A DNA stretch of 64,000 bases, taken from positions 2,728,001-2,792,000 of the forward strand of contig NZ_VFON01000001.1 of NCBI RefSeq assembly GCF_006716085.1. Direction: 5' to 3'. A program made the position numbers and the translations under genes. The DNA comes from Leucobacter komagatae. GTDB lineage: Bacteria; Actinomycetota; Actinomycetes; Actinomycetales; Microbacteriaceae. Position 1 is the first letter of the stretch. Each line of letters starts with the position of its first letter. Under the pieces are notes generated by a model that saw only the letters and a list, made by a program, of their open reading frames with translations, ran no database searches and was not told where the DNA came from. This document shows, one piece after another, positions 1 through 9,109 of the stretch.

Positions 1-264
1 CCCGGGCACCCTGAGGCCAGCGTGCTGCTCGAACGCGATTGCGACGCCCTGCGCCCACCACTCCTCGCTCTCGACGCCGTGCGGCATCGTCGCGAGCGCG
101 AGCTTCGCGATCTCGGCGTGGCCGAGCGAACGGGCGCCGTGCGCGTCGAAGACGGCGACCCAGTCAGCCCACGCCCTGCCGGTTGCCCGCTCGATCGCGG
201 GGACGCGTTCGCCGCGGGTGTTGTTGCCTGTGCTGTTGGTCTCAGCGCCGCCTGTCTCGCTCAT
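1..264 (-). CDS. Conserved hypothetical protein, 3' end beyond window
   Basis: The frame is open from an ATG at 264 to the window edge (88 codons, no stop), so only the N-terminal part is visible. It begins MSETGGAETNST and contains ERATGRAWADW and EEWWAQGVAIAFEQHAG. The Trp-rich WWAQGV stretch and the length resemble small conserved actinobacterial proteins of unknown function. I cannot assign a function. It is divergent from dgt with about 65 bp between starts. Overlapping plus-strand frames are Arg-rich and look like shadows. Confidence concerns the existence of the gene, not its role. Confidence 0.7.
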   Translation of the reverse strand, partial: MSETGGAETNSTGNNTRGERVPAIERATGRAWADWVAVFDAHGARSLGHAEIAKLALATMPHGVESEEWWAQGVAIAFEQHAGLRVPG

Positions 265-329
265 AGGGCAAGTGTATGCGCGGTAGCGCGGCGCTCCAAT
301 GCGCGGCCAAGGGGGGCGCGAATGATTGA

Positions 330-1976
330 ATGAGGGGCATGATCGAAACGCAAGGTGGGTCCGTGAACCGCGCATCCCGGCGGTACGCCGAGCAGGAGTC
401 ATCGCAACACGCGGCGCGTGGCGCCGACGCGGCCGGGCCGGTTGTGCCGGGGGAAGCCGATGAATCCGGGGCGCTTGGCGATGGGGCCGCGCTCGAGGAG
501 TTTCGTATCGACCTCGAGCGGATCCGCTTTTCGTCGTACTTCGCACGCCTCTCTGATGTGACGCAGGTCGTGCCCCAGTCGGGCGTCGGGCCCGTCATGC
601 ACAATCGCCTCACGCACTCGCTGAAGGTGAGCGCCGTCGCGCGCGTCGTCGCGGCGAACCTCGCCGGGGCCGCAGCGCAGCACCGCGCGTTCGCGCGTGG
701 GGAGGCCGTGGCCGACAGCGAGACCGGCGCGATCATCACCCGGCTCGGCGGCTGCGACACGATCGTCGCGCAGGCCGCGGCGCACGCCCACGACCTCGGC
801 CACCCGCCGTTCGGGCACCTGGGAGAGCGCGTGCTCGACCGCGTCGCGCGCGAGCGCCTCGGCCTCGCCGAAGGGTTCGAGGGGAACGCGCAGACCTTCC
901 GCATCCTCACCTCGCTCGATACTCTCGGGCGCGACTTCGCCGGGCTGAACCTCACGGCGGCCGTGCGCGCGTCGGTGCTGAAGTACCCGTGGACGCGGGG
1001 GCGCTGGGTCGGCGTCACCGCGGCAGACCTGCCGATCGCCGAGCGCCCGCGCGGCGTCGGCAACGACCCTGTGAACGGTGCCGAGAAGTTCTCGGCCTAC
1101 GTCTTGGAGGTCGCGGAGCTCGAGCAGGCGCTCGCGGCCTTCCCCGCGATCGGTGAGGGCGTGCAGACCGTCGAGTGCGCAGTGATGGACGTCGCCGACG
1201 ACATCGCGTACGCCGTGCACGACCTTGACGACTTCACGCGGGCCGGCGTGCTGCAGCACGCCGCCGTCGCAGCCGAGCTGCAGACCTGGCTCGCGGAGGA
1301 TGCTGCCCTTGCCGAGGAGCCGCTCGGGAAGATCCAGGTCGAGTGGCGCAGGCCCGGCCGCTCGCTCGAGCTCAAATGGCGCAGCATGAGCCGCAAGGAC
1401 GCGTGGATCGCGGATCGCGACGCCTTCAGGGCGGCCGTGCAGCTCGTGAGCGACGAACTCGCCGACGAGCTGCTCGCAGCGCCCTACGACGGCGGTATCG
1501 CGAGCGAGCGGGCTGTGTCGGGCTTTACCCGCCGCTGGATCGAGCGGCTGCGCTCCGCGATTGTCGTCGAGGCGAAGCCGCACATGCGAGGTGGGCACGT
1601 GCGCCTGAACCAGCGCGCGTGGCACGAGGTCGCCGTGCTGAAGTTCGTGCACTCGAGCTTCGTGCTCGAGTCGCCCGACCTCGCGCACTCGCAGCGCGGC
1701 CAGGCCCGCGTCGTCGAAGAGCTCGTGCTCGGCTTCGACGCCTGGCTGTCGGACCCCGAAGACGCGGGGCGCGCGCCGCGCCGGCTGCTCGAGTGGGTTG
1801 ACGAGGCAACGGAGGAGCTCTTCGACCTGTCGAAAGAGCGGCCCGAGCTACTCCAGGGCGACATCACCGGGACGGGCATCCACCGGCGCGGGCGCGCCCG
1901 CGCGATCCTCGACTACGTGTCGTCGTTCACCGACCAGCAGGCCGTTGCGGCGTTTGATCTGCTGACCCGGGCCTAG
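330..1976 (+). CDS. dgt: Deoxyguanosinetriphosphate triphosphohydrolase-like protein
   Basis: HD-superfamily dNTPase, predicted to hydrolyse dNTPs to deoxynucleoside and triphosphate in the cytoplasm. The HD signature AHAHDLGHPPFGHLGE lies near residue 154. Upstream the N-terminus carries the family motif HNRLTHSLKVS (about residues 91-101), and DVADDIAYAVHDLDD supplies the later metal-binding Asp. At 548 residues it is at the long end for the family, with a low-complexity first ~45 residues. An ATG at 339 is an equally possible start. Its stop overlaps by 4 bp the stop of the convergent Nudix gene. Function by family; exact nucleotide preference cannot be read from sequence. Confidence 0.9.
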   Translation: MRGMIETQGGSVNRASRRYAEQESSQHAARGADAAGPVVPGEADESGALGDGAALEEFRIDLERIRFSSYFARLSDVTQVVPQSGVGPVMHNRLTHSLKVSAVARVVAANLAGAAAQHRAFARGEAVADSETGAIITRLGGCDTIVAQAAAHAHDLGHPPFGHLGERVLDRVARERLGLAEGFEGNAQTFRILTSLDTLGRDFAGLNLTAAVRASVLKYPWTRGRWVGVTAADLPIAERPRGVGNDPVNGAEKFSAYVLEVAELEQALAAFPAIGEGVQTVECAVMDVADDIAYAVHDLDDFTRAGVLQHAAVAAELQTWLAEDAALAEEPLGKIQVEWRRPGRSLELKWRSMSRKDAWIADRDAFRAAVQLVSDELADELLAAPYDGGIASERAVSGFTRRWIERLRSAIVVEAKPHMRGGHVRLNQRAWHEVAVLKFVHSSFVLESPDLAHSQRGQARVVEELVLGFDAWLSDPEDAGRAPRRLLEWVDEATEELFDLSKERPELLQGDITGTGIHRRGRARAILDYVSSFTDQQAVAAFDLLTRA

Positions 1977-2662
1977 CCCATCACCTCGAAGTCGGTGCCC
2001 GGCTTCCACGGCTGCGTCCAGCCGACGCCGTCGAAGACGCTCGACAGCAGCATGCCGGTGAAGCCCCACACCGTGTGGCCGCCGAAGCGATCCTGCAGTT
2101 TGAATGCCGCGCCGCGGTGAGTCGCGCCCTCGCGGCGAAGCACGGAGTGGCCGCGCGCCGCGGGGTCGAGCAGTTCCGCGACGGGAACGCGGTAGACCTC
2201 GACGGATTCCGTGTGGTCGGCGGTGACGTCGCTCGGCAGGCGCCACCAGCCGATCACGGGCGTGACGAGGTTGCGGCTCACGGGCACGTGAATCTCGGGC
2301 AGGGTGCCGAGCACCTCGACGCCAGCGGGGTCGAGCCCGGTCTCCTCCGCCGCCTCACGGAGCGCGGTGACCGTAATATCGGCGTCCTCAGGTTCAACGC
2401 CGCCACCGGGGAAAGCGATCTGGCCGGCGTGGTGCCGCATTCGGGTCGCGCGGCGGGTGAGCAGCACGTCGAGCTCGGCGGGAACCGGCTCGCCAGACGC
2501 GGGGTCGGCGGGAATGCGGTCGAGCGCGCCGAAAAGGATCAGCACCGCCGATCGCCTGAGGTCACCGTCGGTCTGCGGGAACGGGGGGTCGAAGTCGATC
2601 CCGAATCCGCGATCCACCGCGTCCTTGAGCTGCTGCCGCGCTTCCGCCTTCGTGCGTGCCAT
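1973..2662 (-). CDS. Nudix hydrolase, CoA pyrophosphatase (NudL/UPF0035-like)
   Basis: A 229-residue Nudix protein. The stretch LLTRRATRMRHHAGQIAF followed by PGGG near residues 67-88 is the signature preceding the Nudix box in CoA pyrophosphatases, and ALREAAEETGL (about 100-110) supplies the catalytic REUXEE residues. Likely reaction: hydrolysis of CoA or acyl-CoA to 3',5'-ADP and phosphopantetheine. Start is ATG 2662. The gene sits 34 bp beyond the acyl-CoA carboxylase epsilon stop on the same strand, so it may be the last gene of that operon, which fits a CoA-related role. Other Nudix substrates are possible. Confidence 0.88.
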   Translation of the reverse strand: MARTKAEARQQLKDAVDRGFGIDFDPPFPQTDGDLRRSAVLILFGALDRIPADPASGEPVPAELDVLLTRRATRMRHHAGQIAFPGGGVEPEDADITVTALREAAEETGLDPAGVEVLGTLPEIHVPVSRNLVTPVIGWWRLPSDVTADHTESVEVYRVPVAELLDPAARGHSVLRREGATHRGAAFKLQDRFGGHTVWGFTGMLLSSVFDGVGWTQPWKPGTDFEVMG

Positions 2663-2696
2663 ACCCCTCAGCTTAGGCTCTTCCGGCTGCCGGGAG

Positions 2697-3032
2697 TTAG
2701 CCGTCGATGAGGAGATCGGCGAAGCCGTCGGGCACGCGCTGCGAGCGCGCCCACGGCTCGCGGTCGCGGCGGGCGACGCGCTTGACCTGCCGCGTCTCCT
2801 CAGCGCGGGCGGCGGTGAGCACGGCGATGACCGCAGCGCGCTCCTCGTCGCTCACGCCGCGGGTGACGAACGTGATGTCGTCGCCGCGGATCGCGTCGTC
2901 TTCCTCACCCGCGTCCTCACGCTTCGCGGCGTCGCGGGCTGCGGCGTCGGGCGGGAGGTCGCCCGAGAGCGCCTCCAGCTCCTCGTCGATGCCTGCCGTC
3001 GGGTCGACCGTCTTGGTGCTCTCAGCGCTCAT
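2697..3032 (-). CDS. Acyl-CoA carboxylase epsilon subunit
   Basis: A 111-residue protein with an acidic, Ala/Asp-rich N-terminal half and a C-terminal [20 protein letters not shown] block typical of the small epsilon subunit (AccE/PccE) of actinobacterial acyl-CoA carboxylases. That subunit binds the alpha/beta complex and stimulates activity. Its ATG overlaps the stop of the beta-subunit gene by 4 bp (ATGA), so translation is probably coupled. No catalytic residues are expected. The family is short and poorly conserved; the call rests on the C-terminal pattern plus the adjacent beta subunit. Confidence 0.88.
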   Translation of the reverse strand: MSAESTKTVDPTAGIDEELEALSGDLPPDAAARDAAKREDAGEEDDAIRGDDITFVTRGVSDEERAAVIAVLTAARAEETRQVKRVARRDREPWARSQRVPDGFADLLIDG

Positions 3033-4633
3033 AGCGGGATGTTGCCGTGCTTCTTCGCGGGGAGCTCGTCGCGCTTGCCGCGGAGGCCGCGGAGCGCCTT
3101 GATGACCGCAAGGCGGGTGCCCGCGGGCTCGAGTACGTTGTCGATCTCGCCGCGCTCGGCAGCGAGGAACGGGCTCGTGACGTCGGCCGTGTACTTCGCC
3201 GTGAGTTTGGCACGCAGCGCCTCGACGTCCTCGCCCGCCGCCTCAGCAGCCGCGAGCTCCTTGCGGTACAGGATGTTGACGGCGCCCGCGCCGCCCATAA
3301 CAGCGATCTCGGCGGTGGGCCACGCGATGTTGAAGTCCGCGCCCATCTCCTTCGACCCCATCACGATGTACGCGCCGCCGTAGGCCTTACGCGTGATGAT
3401 CGTGACGAGCGGCACGGTCGCCTCGGCGTAGGCGAAGAGGAGCTTCGCGCCGCGGCGGATGACGCCCTGGTACTCCTGCTCGGTGCCGGGCAGGTAGCCG
3501 GGAACGTCGACGAGCGTGAGGATCGGGATAGAGAACGCGTCGCAGAACCGCACGAAGCGCGCGGCCTTTTCGCTCGCGTCGATGTTCAGGGTGCCCGCCA
3601 TCTGGTTCGGCTGGTTTGCGACGATGCCGACGGTGCGGCCCTCGACGCGGCCGAAGCCGATGAGGATGTTCGGGGCGAACAGCGGCTGCACCTCAAGGAA
3701 GTCGCCGCCGTCGAGGATCGCCTCGATGACGACCTTCATGTCGTACGGCTGGTTCTGGCTGTCCGGGATGATCGTGTTCAGCCGGCGGTCTGCCTCGGTG
3801 ATCTCGAACGCGGTGTCGCTGTCGTAGATTGGGGCCTCGGCGAGGTTGTTGTCGGGGAGGAAGCTGATGAGCGTGCGCGCGTAGTCGAGCGCGTCGAGCT
3901 CATCGCTCGCAAGGTAGTGCGAGACGCCGCTCGTCTTGTTGTGGGTGAGCGCGCCGCCGAGCTCCTCGAAGCCGACCTCCTCGCCCGTCACGGTCTTGAT
4001 GACGTCGGGGCCGGTGACGAACATGTTGCTCGTCTTGTCGACCATGATGACGAAGTCGGTGAGGGCGGGCGAGTACACCGCGCCACCGGCCGACGGGCCC
4101 ATCACGATTGAGATCTGCGGGATGACGCCCGAGGAGAGCGTGTTGCGTTTGAAGATGCGTGCGTACTGCGAGAGCGAGAAGACGCCCTCCTGGATGCGCG
4201 CGCCGCCCGAATCGAGCATGCCGATGATCGGCGCGCCAGTCTTCATCGCGAAGTCCATCGCCTTCACGATCTTCTCGCCCGCAGCCTCGCCGAGCGAGCC
4301 GCCGAAAGTCGTGAAGTCCTGCGAGTAGACGACGACCTGGCGGCCGTGGATGGTGCCAGCGCCGGTCACGACGGCGTCACCGAACGGGGTGTTCTTGTCC
4401 ATGCCGAACGCGGTCGAGCGGTGCTTCACGTACTTGTCGAACTCGACGAAGGAGCCGGGGTCGAGCAACGACGCGATGCGCTCGCGCGCGGTCATCTTGC
4501 CGCGCGGGTGCTGCTTGGCTGCTGCTGCTGCGTCGCGGTCGCCGACTGCCTCTTGGTACTTGCGGCGATGGTCCGCGATGCGGCCGGCCGTGGTTGCGAG
4601 GTACTCGGGAGCGGTGTCGTTCTCTGAGGTCAC
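3029..4633 (-). CDS. pccB: Acyl-CoA (propionyl/acetyl) carboxylase beta subunit, carboxyltransferase
   Basis: 534 residues, full length for AccD5/PccB-type carboxyltransferases. It transfers CO2 from carboxybiotin to acetyl- or propionyl-CoA, giving malonyl- or methylmalonyl-CoA. Two crotonase-like halves are visible: [13 protein letters not shown] and [13 protein letters not shown] in the N-terminal half, [14 protein letters not shown] and [15 protein letters not shown] in the C-terminal half, forming the oxyanion holes. Start ATG 4633. It precedes the epsilon subunit (4-bp overlap) and is divergent from biotin ligase, which biotinylates the alpha subunit. No biotin carboxylase/BCCP gene is in this window. 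Substrate choice between acetyl and propionyl is not certain. Confidence 0.95.
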   Translation of the reverse strand: MTSENDTAPEYLATTAGRIADHRRKYQEAVGDRDAAAAAKQHPRGKMTARERIASLLDPGSFVEFDKYVKHRSTAFGMDKNTPFGDAVVTGAGTIHGRQVVVYSQDFTTFGGSLGEAAGEKIVKAMDFAMKTGAPIIGMLDSGGARIQEGVFSLSQYARIFKRNTLSSGVIPQISIVMGPSAGGAVYSPALTDFVIMVDKTSNMFVTGPDVIKTVTGEEVGFEELGGALTHNKTSGVSHYLASDELDALDYARTLISFLPDNNLAEAPIYDSDTAFEITEADRRLNTIIPDSQNQPYDMKVVIEAILDGGDFLEVQPLFAPNILIGFGRVEGRTVGIVANQPNQMAGTLNIDASEKAARFVRFCDAFSIPILTLVDVPGYLPGTEQEYQGVIRRGAKLLFAYAEATVPLVTIITRKAYGGAYIVMGSKEMGADFNIAWPTAEIAVMGGAGAVNILYRKELAAAEAAGEDVEALRAKLTAKYTADVTSPFLAAERGEIDNVLEPAGTRLAVIKALRGLRGKRDELPAKKHGNIPL

Positions 4634-4761
4634 GAGATTAGCCTAGCGCGGGTACATGCCTCAAAGTTCAAGAACTCCTCCAACTGAATCGCCGATCCTT
4701 CGTTGAAAACCTCAGCTGGCGGCGCGGTGCGGCGCGGCGAGCGGGGCATAAGCTCGAACCT

Positions 4762-5658
4762 ATGGAACTCAGCCGGACCCGCGCCCAACAACCCCGCGTC
4801 GAGTGGCGCGACGCATCACCCTCGACGAACGCTGAGCTGCGCGAGCTCGCCGCGGAGGCTGACCGCGCGGGTTCGCCGCTGCCGCACGGCACCGTGCTGC
4901 TCACCGACAACCAGACGGCGGGGCGCGGCAGACTCACCCGCGGCTGGGCGACGCCGCCCGGGCAGGCGCTCGCGGTGTCGGTGCTGGTTCGCGGGTACGG
5001 GCGCGACGCGGCTAATGGTGCTGGCACGGGCCCGGAATGGGGCGAGCTCGGGCCGGGCTGGCTGCCGTTCATCGCGGGGTCCGCCGTGAACGCGGCGTTC
5101 CAGCCGCTGTTTTCTGCCGCGGCCGCTCGCGACGAGGCCGAGCCAATGCGCGTCGGGATGAAGTGGCCCAACGACATTCACGTGCGCGACGAGGAGGACG
5201 CGGTGGCCGGTCGCACCGGGAAAAAGCTCTGCGGGATCCTTTGCGAGCTGCTCCCCGACGGCAGCGCGATCATCGGGATGGGGATGAACCTGCTCATCCC
5301 CGAATGGGAGCTTCCGACCGACCGGGCGACGTCGCTCCTCGCCGCGGGGGCCGACGTGGGCGGCGCCGAATCCTTCGGGGACCCGCTCGGCGCAGAGCTT
5401 GCTGACCGGGTTGTCACCGCCGTCACGGCTGAGATCTCGCGGCTCACTGAGCTCGCGGCGCGCGAGCCGGAGGCGATCAGGATCCGGGCGGCTCGTCATT
5501 CCCTCACCCTCGGCACCGAGGTGCGAGTGCACCTTCCGGGCGACGAAATCGTTGACGGGCGGGCGCGGAAGCTCGCGGACGACGGCGCGCTCGTTGTTGA
5601 CCTGCCCACGGGCGGCACTCTCAGCGTGAACGCGGGGGACGTGCAGCACCTGCGGTAG
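4762..5658 (+). CDS. birA: Biotin--[acetyl-CoA-carboxylase] ligase
   Basis: 298 residues. Motifs TAGRGRLTRGW (biotin/ATP binding loop) and GMKWPNDIHV are characteristic of BirA, followed by LCGILCEL and GMGMNL and a C-terminal SH3-like repeat region. There is no N-terminal winged-helix domain, so this is a monofunctional class I enzyme rather than a biotin repressor. It activates biotin to biotinyl-AMP and attaches it to carboxyl carrier domains. It is divergent from pccB/epsilon (128 bp between starts), matching its role in maturing acyl-CoA carboxylase. Start ATG 4762 follows an A/G-rich stretch. Confidence 0.95.
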   Translation: MELSRTRAQQPRVEWRDASPSTNAELRELAAEADRAGSPLPHGTVLLTDNQTAGRGRLTRGWATPPGQALAVSVLVRGYGRDAANGAGTGPEWGELGPGWLPFIAGSAVNAAFQPLFSAAAARDEAEPMRVGMKWPNDIHVRDEEDAVAGRTGKKLCGILCELLPDGSAIIGMGMNLLIPEWELPTDRATSLLAAGADVGGAESFGDPLGAELADRVVTAVTAEISRLTELAAREPEAIRIRAARHSLTLGTEVRVHLPGDEIVDGRARKLADDGALVVDLPTGGTLSVNAGDVQHLR

Positions 5659-5706
5659 GCGCTGGGCCCACCTGCTTGGGGCTGGCGGGCCCTTGCCCTG
5701 CGGTAC

Positions 5707-5772
5707 CAATGCAAACTGCCCAAGATATGCTCCAACTCGAGGGTCTGGGCATATCTTGGGCAGAAAGCATTG
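5707..5772. repeat. Long imperfect inverted repeat in convergent intergenic space
   Basis: Arms 5707-5730 and 5749-5772 (24 nt each) are complementary except for an internal AAA/AAA triplet. The inner 15 nt (CTGCCCAAGATATGC and its complement) match perfectly. The 18-nt loop contains CTCGAG. It lies between birA and the convergent amino-acid permease. There is no T-tract on either side, so it is not a standard intrinsic terminator, though it may stop or process transcripts from both directions. The rest of 5659-5843 is G/T-rich with no gene seen. Confidence 0.75.
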
Positions 5773-5843
5773 GATTGCGCCGGTGCGGGTTGCGCTGGTG
5801 CGCAAGTGCGGGGTTGCGGGGTTGCGCTGCTGCGCTGGGGTGG

Positions 5844-7283
5844 CTAGCCCCGCTCACCCTCAAGCGGGAACTCGTCGCCGAGCGCGTCGATCTGCTGGGT
5901 CGTCGGGTCGCCCTCCGAGAAGTCCATCTTCGGAACTGGCTTCCGGAAGCCCCGGGTCACGATGACGATGACGCCGACGCCGATGACGAGCCAGCAGGCG
6001 CCGACGATCCAGGTGACGGGCTGGAGCGACGTCCACAGCCAGATCGTCAGCGCAAAGCCGATGAGCGGAATCACGCCGAAGCGCAGAATCTCCCACGCCG
6101 TCGCCGGACGCGTGCGCCCGCCCTTCGGGAACAGGTACGTGCGGATCACCGACAGGTTCACCATCGCGAACGCAGCGAGGGCGCCGAAGCTGATCATGAA
6201 GGCCGCAACGTCGAACGGCACGAACAGTGCGGAGAGCGCAAAGGTGGACACGACGACCGCGGCAACGATGGGTGTGCCGAACCGCCGGTGCAGCCGGGAG
6301 AGTGGCTTCGGGAGCATGCCGTCGCGACCCATCGCGTAGAGGATGCGCGAGACCGAGACCTGGCCGGTCATGCCCGAGCCGAAGGCGCCAGCGACGTACA
6401 CCGCGACGAAGAACGACGTGAACCAGCTCGCCCCGAACGAGTCCATGACCGTGGTGCCGGCCGCGTCGATCTGTGCCTGGTTCATCGACGCCCAGTCGGG
6501 GTTGAACGCGAGCGCGCCAGCCCAGGCTACGAGGATGAAGAAGAACCCGCCGACGAGAGTCGACAGTATGATCGCGCGTGGAATGTCGCGGCGCGGGTTC
6601 TTCGCCTCCTCGGAGAGCGTCGACACCGCGTCGAAGCCGAGGAACGACAGCGCGAGGATTGCCGCGCCTGACGCGATCGCGCCGATCCCGCCCTCACCAA
6701 AGGTGAACGGTTCGATGATGCCGACGGCCTGGTCGCCGCCGAGGTACTGCTTGAACGCGAGCGCCATGAACACGATGACGAGCACGACCGAGAGCGCGAT
6801 GATTGCAATGTTCAGTTTGTTCACGAGCGTGATGCCGAGCACGTTGAAGACGAGCACGAGCAGCAGCGCGGCAAGCGTGAACGCCCACACGGGAATGGCC
6901 GGGAACTGCGTGTTCAGGTAGATGCCGATGAGCATGAAGTTGATCATCGGGATGAAGAGGTAGTCGAGCAGCATGACCCAGCCCGTGAGGAACCCGGCCG
7001 CGCCGCCAAACGATTGCTGCGCGTAGGTGTATGCGGATCCGGCAACCGGGTAGCGCCGCACCATCGCCGCGTAGCTCGCCGCGGTAAAGAGCATTGTGAC
7101 GACGGCAACGATGTAGGCCGCGGGGAGCTTGCCGCCGGTCACTTGATTCACGATGCCGTACGTCGTAAATACCGTGATGACGGTCATGTAAGTCACGCCG
7201 AAGAACGTGAGACCGGTAAGACCGAGGGCTCGCCGCATGTGCGGTTGCGCCTCGGTCGATGCTGGGGTGGGGGTGTTGGACAC
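5844..7283 (-). CDS. APC-family amino acid permease
   Basis: 479 residues with about 12 hydrophobic segments. The start GLTGLTFFGVTYMT and LLDYLFIPMINFMLIGIYL, and the conserved SFLGFDAVSTLSEEAKNP in the middle, are typical of APC (amino acid-polyamine-organocation) transporters. The GTG at 7283 is preceded at good spacing by GGAGA; longer in-frame extensions are Pro/Arg-rich and non-homologous, so they were excluded. It follows the amidohydrolase by 31 bp on the same strand and is probably co-transcribed under the TetR regulator. The likely job is import of an amino acid or amine that the amidohydrolase processes; substrate unknown. Confidence 0.88.
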   Translation of the reverse strand: MSNTPTPASTEAQPHMRRALGLTGLTFFGVTYMTVITVFTTYGIVNQVTGGKLPAAYIVAVVTMLFTAASYAAMVRRYPVAGSAYTYAQQSFGGAAGFLTGWVMLLDYLFIPMINFMLIGIYLNTQFPAIPVWAFTLAALLLVLVFNVLGITLVNKLNIAIIALSVVLVIVFMALAFKQYLGGDQAVGIIEPFTFGEGGIGAIASGAAILALSFLGFDAVSTLSEEAKNPRRDIPRAIILSTLVGGFFFILVAWAGALAFNPDWASMNQAQIDAAGTTVMDSFGASWFTSFFVAVYVAGAFGSGMTGQVSVSRILYAMGRDGMLPKPLSRLHRRFGTPIVAAVVVSTFALSALFVPFDVAAFMISFGALAAFAMVNLSVIRTYLFPKGGRTRPATAWEILRFGVIPLIGFALTIWLWTSLQPVTWIVGACWLVIGVGVIVIVTRGFRKPVPKMDFSEGDPTTQQIDALGDEFPLEGERG

Positions 7284-7314
7284 GATTCTCCTTTGAATCA
7301 GCGGTTGGGGTGAG

Positions 7315-8931
7315 CTAGTACGTGCGTTCGCCCGCGAGCCAGGTGCCGCGCACGTCGATCTCAGGGACGGTGTTTGGGTCAACGGATAGGGGATCAGCGG
7401 AGAGCCAGACAGCGTCTGCGACCATGCCAACGCGGAGCGCGCCGCGGTCGGCGGCGAGGGCCTGCCGCGCGGTGCCGGCGGTGTACGCCGCAAGGGCGGC
7501 ACCCGCGCTCACGCACTCATCGGGCAGCCAGGCCTCGGCGTCGGGCTCGAGGTGGCTGTGGCGGGTGACCGCTGTCGAGAACGCCGGCCGCCAATCTTTC
7601 GTGGTGACCGGCCAGTCGCTGCCGAACGACACCGTTGCGCCCGCGCGAAGCACGGAGCCGATGAGGTACTGCCAGCCCTCGCGGTCGTGACCGATGTGCG
7701 GGATCGTGAGGTCGCGCATCACGGCATCGCACTGCGCCCAGTAGGGCTCAAAGTTCGCGATAACGTCGAGCTCGGCGAAGCGTGCGATCTGATGCTCTGC
7801 GAGCATTGCGACGTGCGCGACGACGTGAGCGCGCTCGCGGGCTGGGTTCTCCGCCTGCACGGCGGCGATCGTGTCGAGGGCGATGCGGTTTGCGTCGTCA
7901 CCGATCGCGTGGATGTGGAGCTGGAACCCCGCGAGGTCGAACGCACGCGCCGCGGCGATGAGGTCGTCCTCAGCCCAGTTCGGCAGGCCCCGCTCGTCGG
8001 GCCGGTCGGCGTAGGGCGCCGAGAGGACGGCGGTGTGGTTCTCGATGACGCCGTCGACGAAGAACTTCACGGTGTCAGCGCTCAAGCGGTCGTGTGCGAG
8101 CGACCGGACAGCCTCCCGCTGCGCGTCAAAGGCTGCAACCTGATCCCGCCAGGTCGCCGGGTCAGCGCGGAATGCGAGGTTGACGCGGGTGTGGAGCCGG
8201 TCGGCGCGTGCGGCTTCGAGGTAGGTGGGGAGGTCGGTCGGTTCGACCCAGGCGTCTTGCACCCAGGTCGTGCCCTGCTCAGCGTAGGAGCGGGTCGAGG
8301 CCTCGATCGCGGCGACGCGATCCTCGAGCGCGAATGCGGGAACGACGTTCGCGATGAAGTCGTTCGCGGCGGCCTCCTGGAGCGTGCCCGTCGGGGCGCC
8401 GTCAGCGTCGCGCACGTATCGCCCGAGTTCGGGGTCGGGGGTGTCAGCCGTGATACCACCTGCGCGGAGCGCCGCCGAGTTCACCCAGGCCGTGTGGTAA
8501 TCCCACGCGCGCAGAATCGTTGGGGTGTCGCCGGTGACGTCGTCGAGCCACTCGGCCAGGAACACGCCTCCCGGGGCGAACGTCGCGTCGTAGCTCGCGC
8601 CGACGATCCACTCGGCCTCCGGGTGTGCTTCCTTCCACTCGGCCACGGCCGCGAGAATCCCGGCGAGGTCGGCGGCGTCGCGAACGTTGGGGCCGGCGGC
8701 CTCCAGCCCGCCGAGCACGGGGTGGGCGTGACCTTCGCCAATGCCTGGCGCGAGCGTCCCGCCCGCGAGGTCGATGAGCTCGGCGTTACCGCTCTCGGCG
8801 AGGGCGAGGGCCTCGGCGTTCAGGGCGACAACCCGATCGTTCTCGAAGGCGACTGCTGCTGCGGTTTCGACGCGACCGTCGCGATGCGCCGCGACGATGA
8901 CCGTTCCGCCAGTGAATACCGTGAGTGCCAC
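7315..8931 (-). CDS. Amidohydrolase family protein (YtcJ-like, amidohydrolase 3)
   Basis: 538 residues. Metal ligands appear in GIGEGHAHPVLGG (N-terminal HxH), FVDGVIENHTAV in the centre, LHIHAIGDDANR, and GSDWPVTT near the C-terminus, all in the order seen in amidohydrolase-3 (COG1574) TIM-barrel enzymes. The GTG at 8931 follows GGAGCGAAC and aligns with the family start (VFTGGTV); about 160 codons upstream in frame were rejected. It is divergent from a TetR regulator and heads a two-gene unit with the APC permease. It probably hydrolyses an N-acyl or amide substrate brought in by that permease; the substrate is unknown. Confidence 0.88.
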   Translation of the reverse strand: MALTVFTGGTVIVAAHRDGRVETAAAVAFENDRVVALNAEALALAESGNAELIDLAGGTLAPGIGEGHAHPVLGGLEAAGPNVRDAADLAGILAAVAEWKEAHPEAEWIVGASYDATFAPGGVFLAEWLDDVTGDTPTILRAWDYHTAWVNSAALRAGGITADTPDPELGRYVRDADGAPTGTLQEAAANDFIANVVPAFALEDRVAAIEASTRSYAEQGTTWVQDAWVEPTDLPTYLEAARADRLHTRVNLAFRADPATWRDQVAAFDAQREAVRSLAHDRLSADTVKFFVDGVIENHTAVLSAPYADRPDERGLPNWAEDDLIAAARAFDLAGFQLHIHAIGDDANRIALDTIAAVQAENPARERAHVVAHVAMLAEHQIARFAELDVIANFEPYWAQCDAVMRDLTIPHIGHDREGWQYLIGSVLRAGATVSFGSDWPVTTKDWRPAFSTAVTRHSHLEPDAEAWLPDECVSAGAALAAYTAGTARQALAADRGALRVGMVADAVWLSADPLSVDPNTVPEIDVRGTWLAGERTY

Positions 8932-8979
8932 GTTCGCTCCATCCCTGGCGTCTCTGCCAGCTCGTCTCGCCCGCTCAGT

Positions 8980-8998
8980 TAATGAACAGTGTTCGTTA
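8980..8998. promoter_or_regulatory. Predicted TetR operator
   Basis: TAATGAACAGTGTTCGTTA is a 19-bp palindrome centred on G8989. The inner GAACAGTGTTC is perfect and 8 of 9 base pairs match overall. It lies in the 178-bp gap between the divergent amidohydrolase and TetR genes, next to TACAAT (minus strand, 9003-8998), a candidate -10 for the amidohydrolase. The position suits repression of both genes. Inference from symmetry and placement. Confidence 0.7.
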
Positions 8999-9109
8999 TT
9001 GTACGCACACGATGGCCGAGAGCGCGAGCCCGAAAGTTCGTGCGGCTCCGATACCCTCGATGAAGGGAACGCATCCGGCCGCGTCAGTGCCGGGAGAAAG
9101 TGGTGCACC

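Noticed and set aside
22..333. Plus-strand frame of 103 residues
   Set aside because: Arg-rich, antisense to a protein-like partial gene; no family features.
2075..2710. Plus-strand frame opposite the Nudix gene
   Set aside because: Shadow; the minus strand carries the full Nudix motif.
7284..7502. 73-codon N-terminal extension of the APC permease
   Set aside because: Pro/Arg-rich, overlaps the end of the amidohydrolase gene; GTG 7283 has a good ribosome-binding site.
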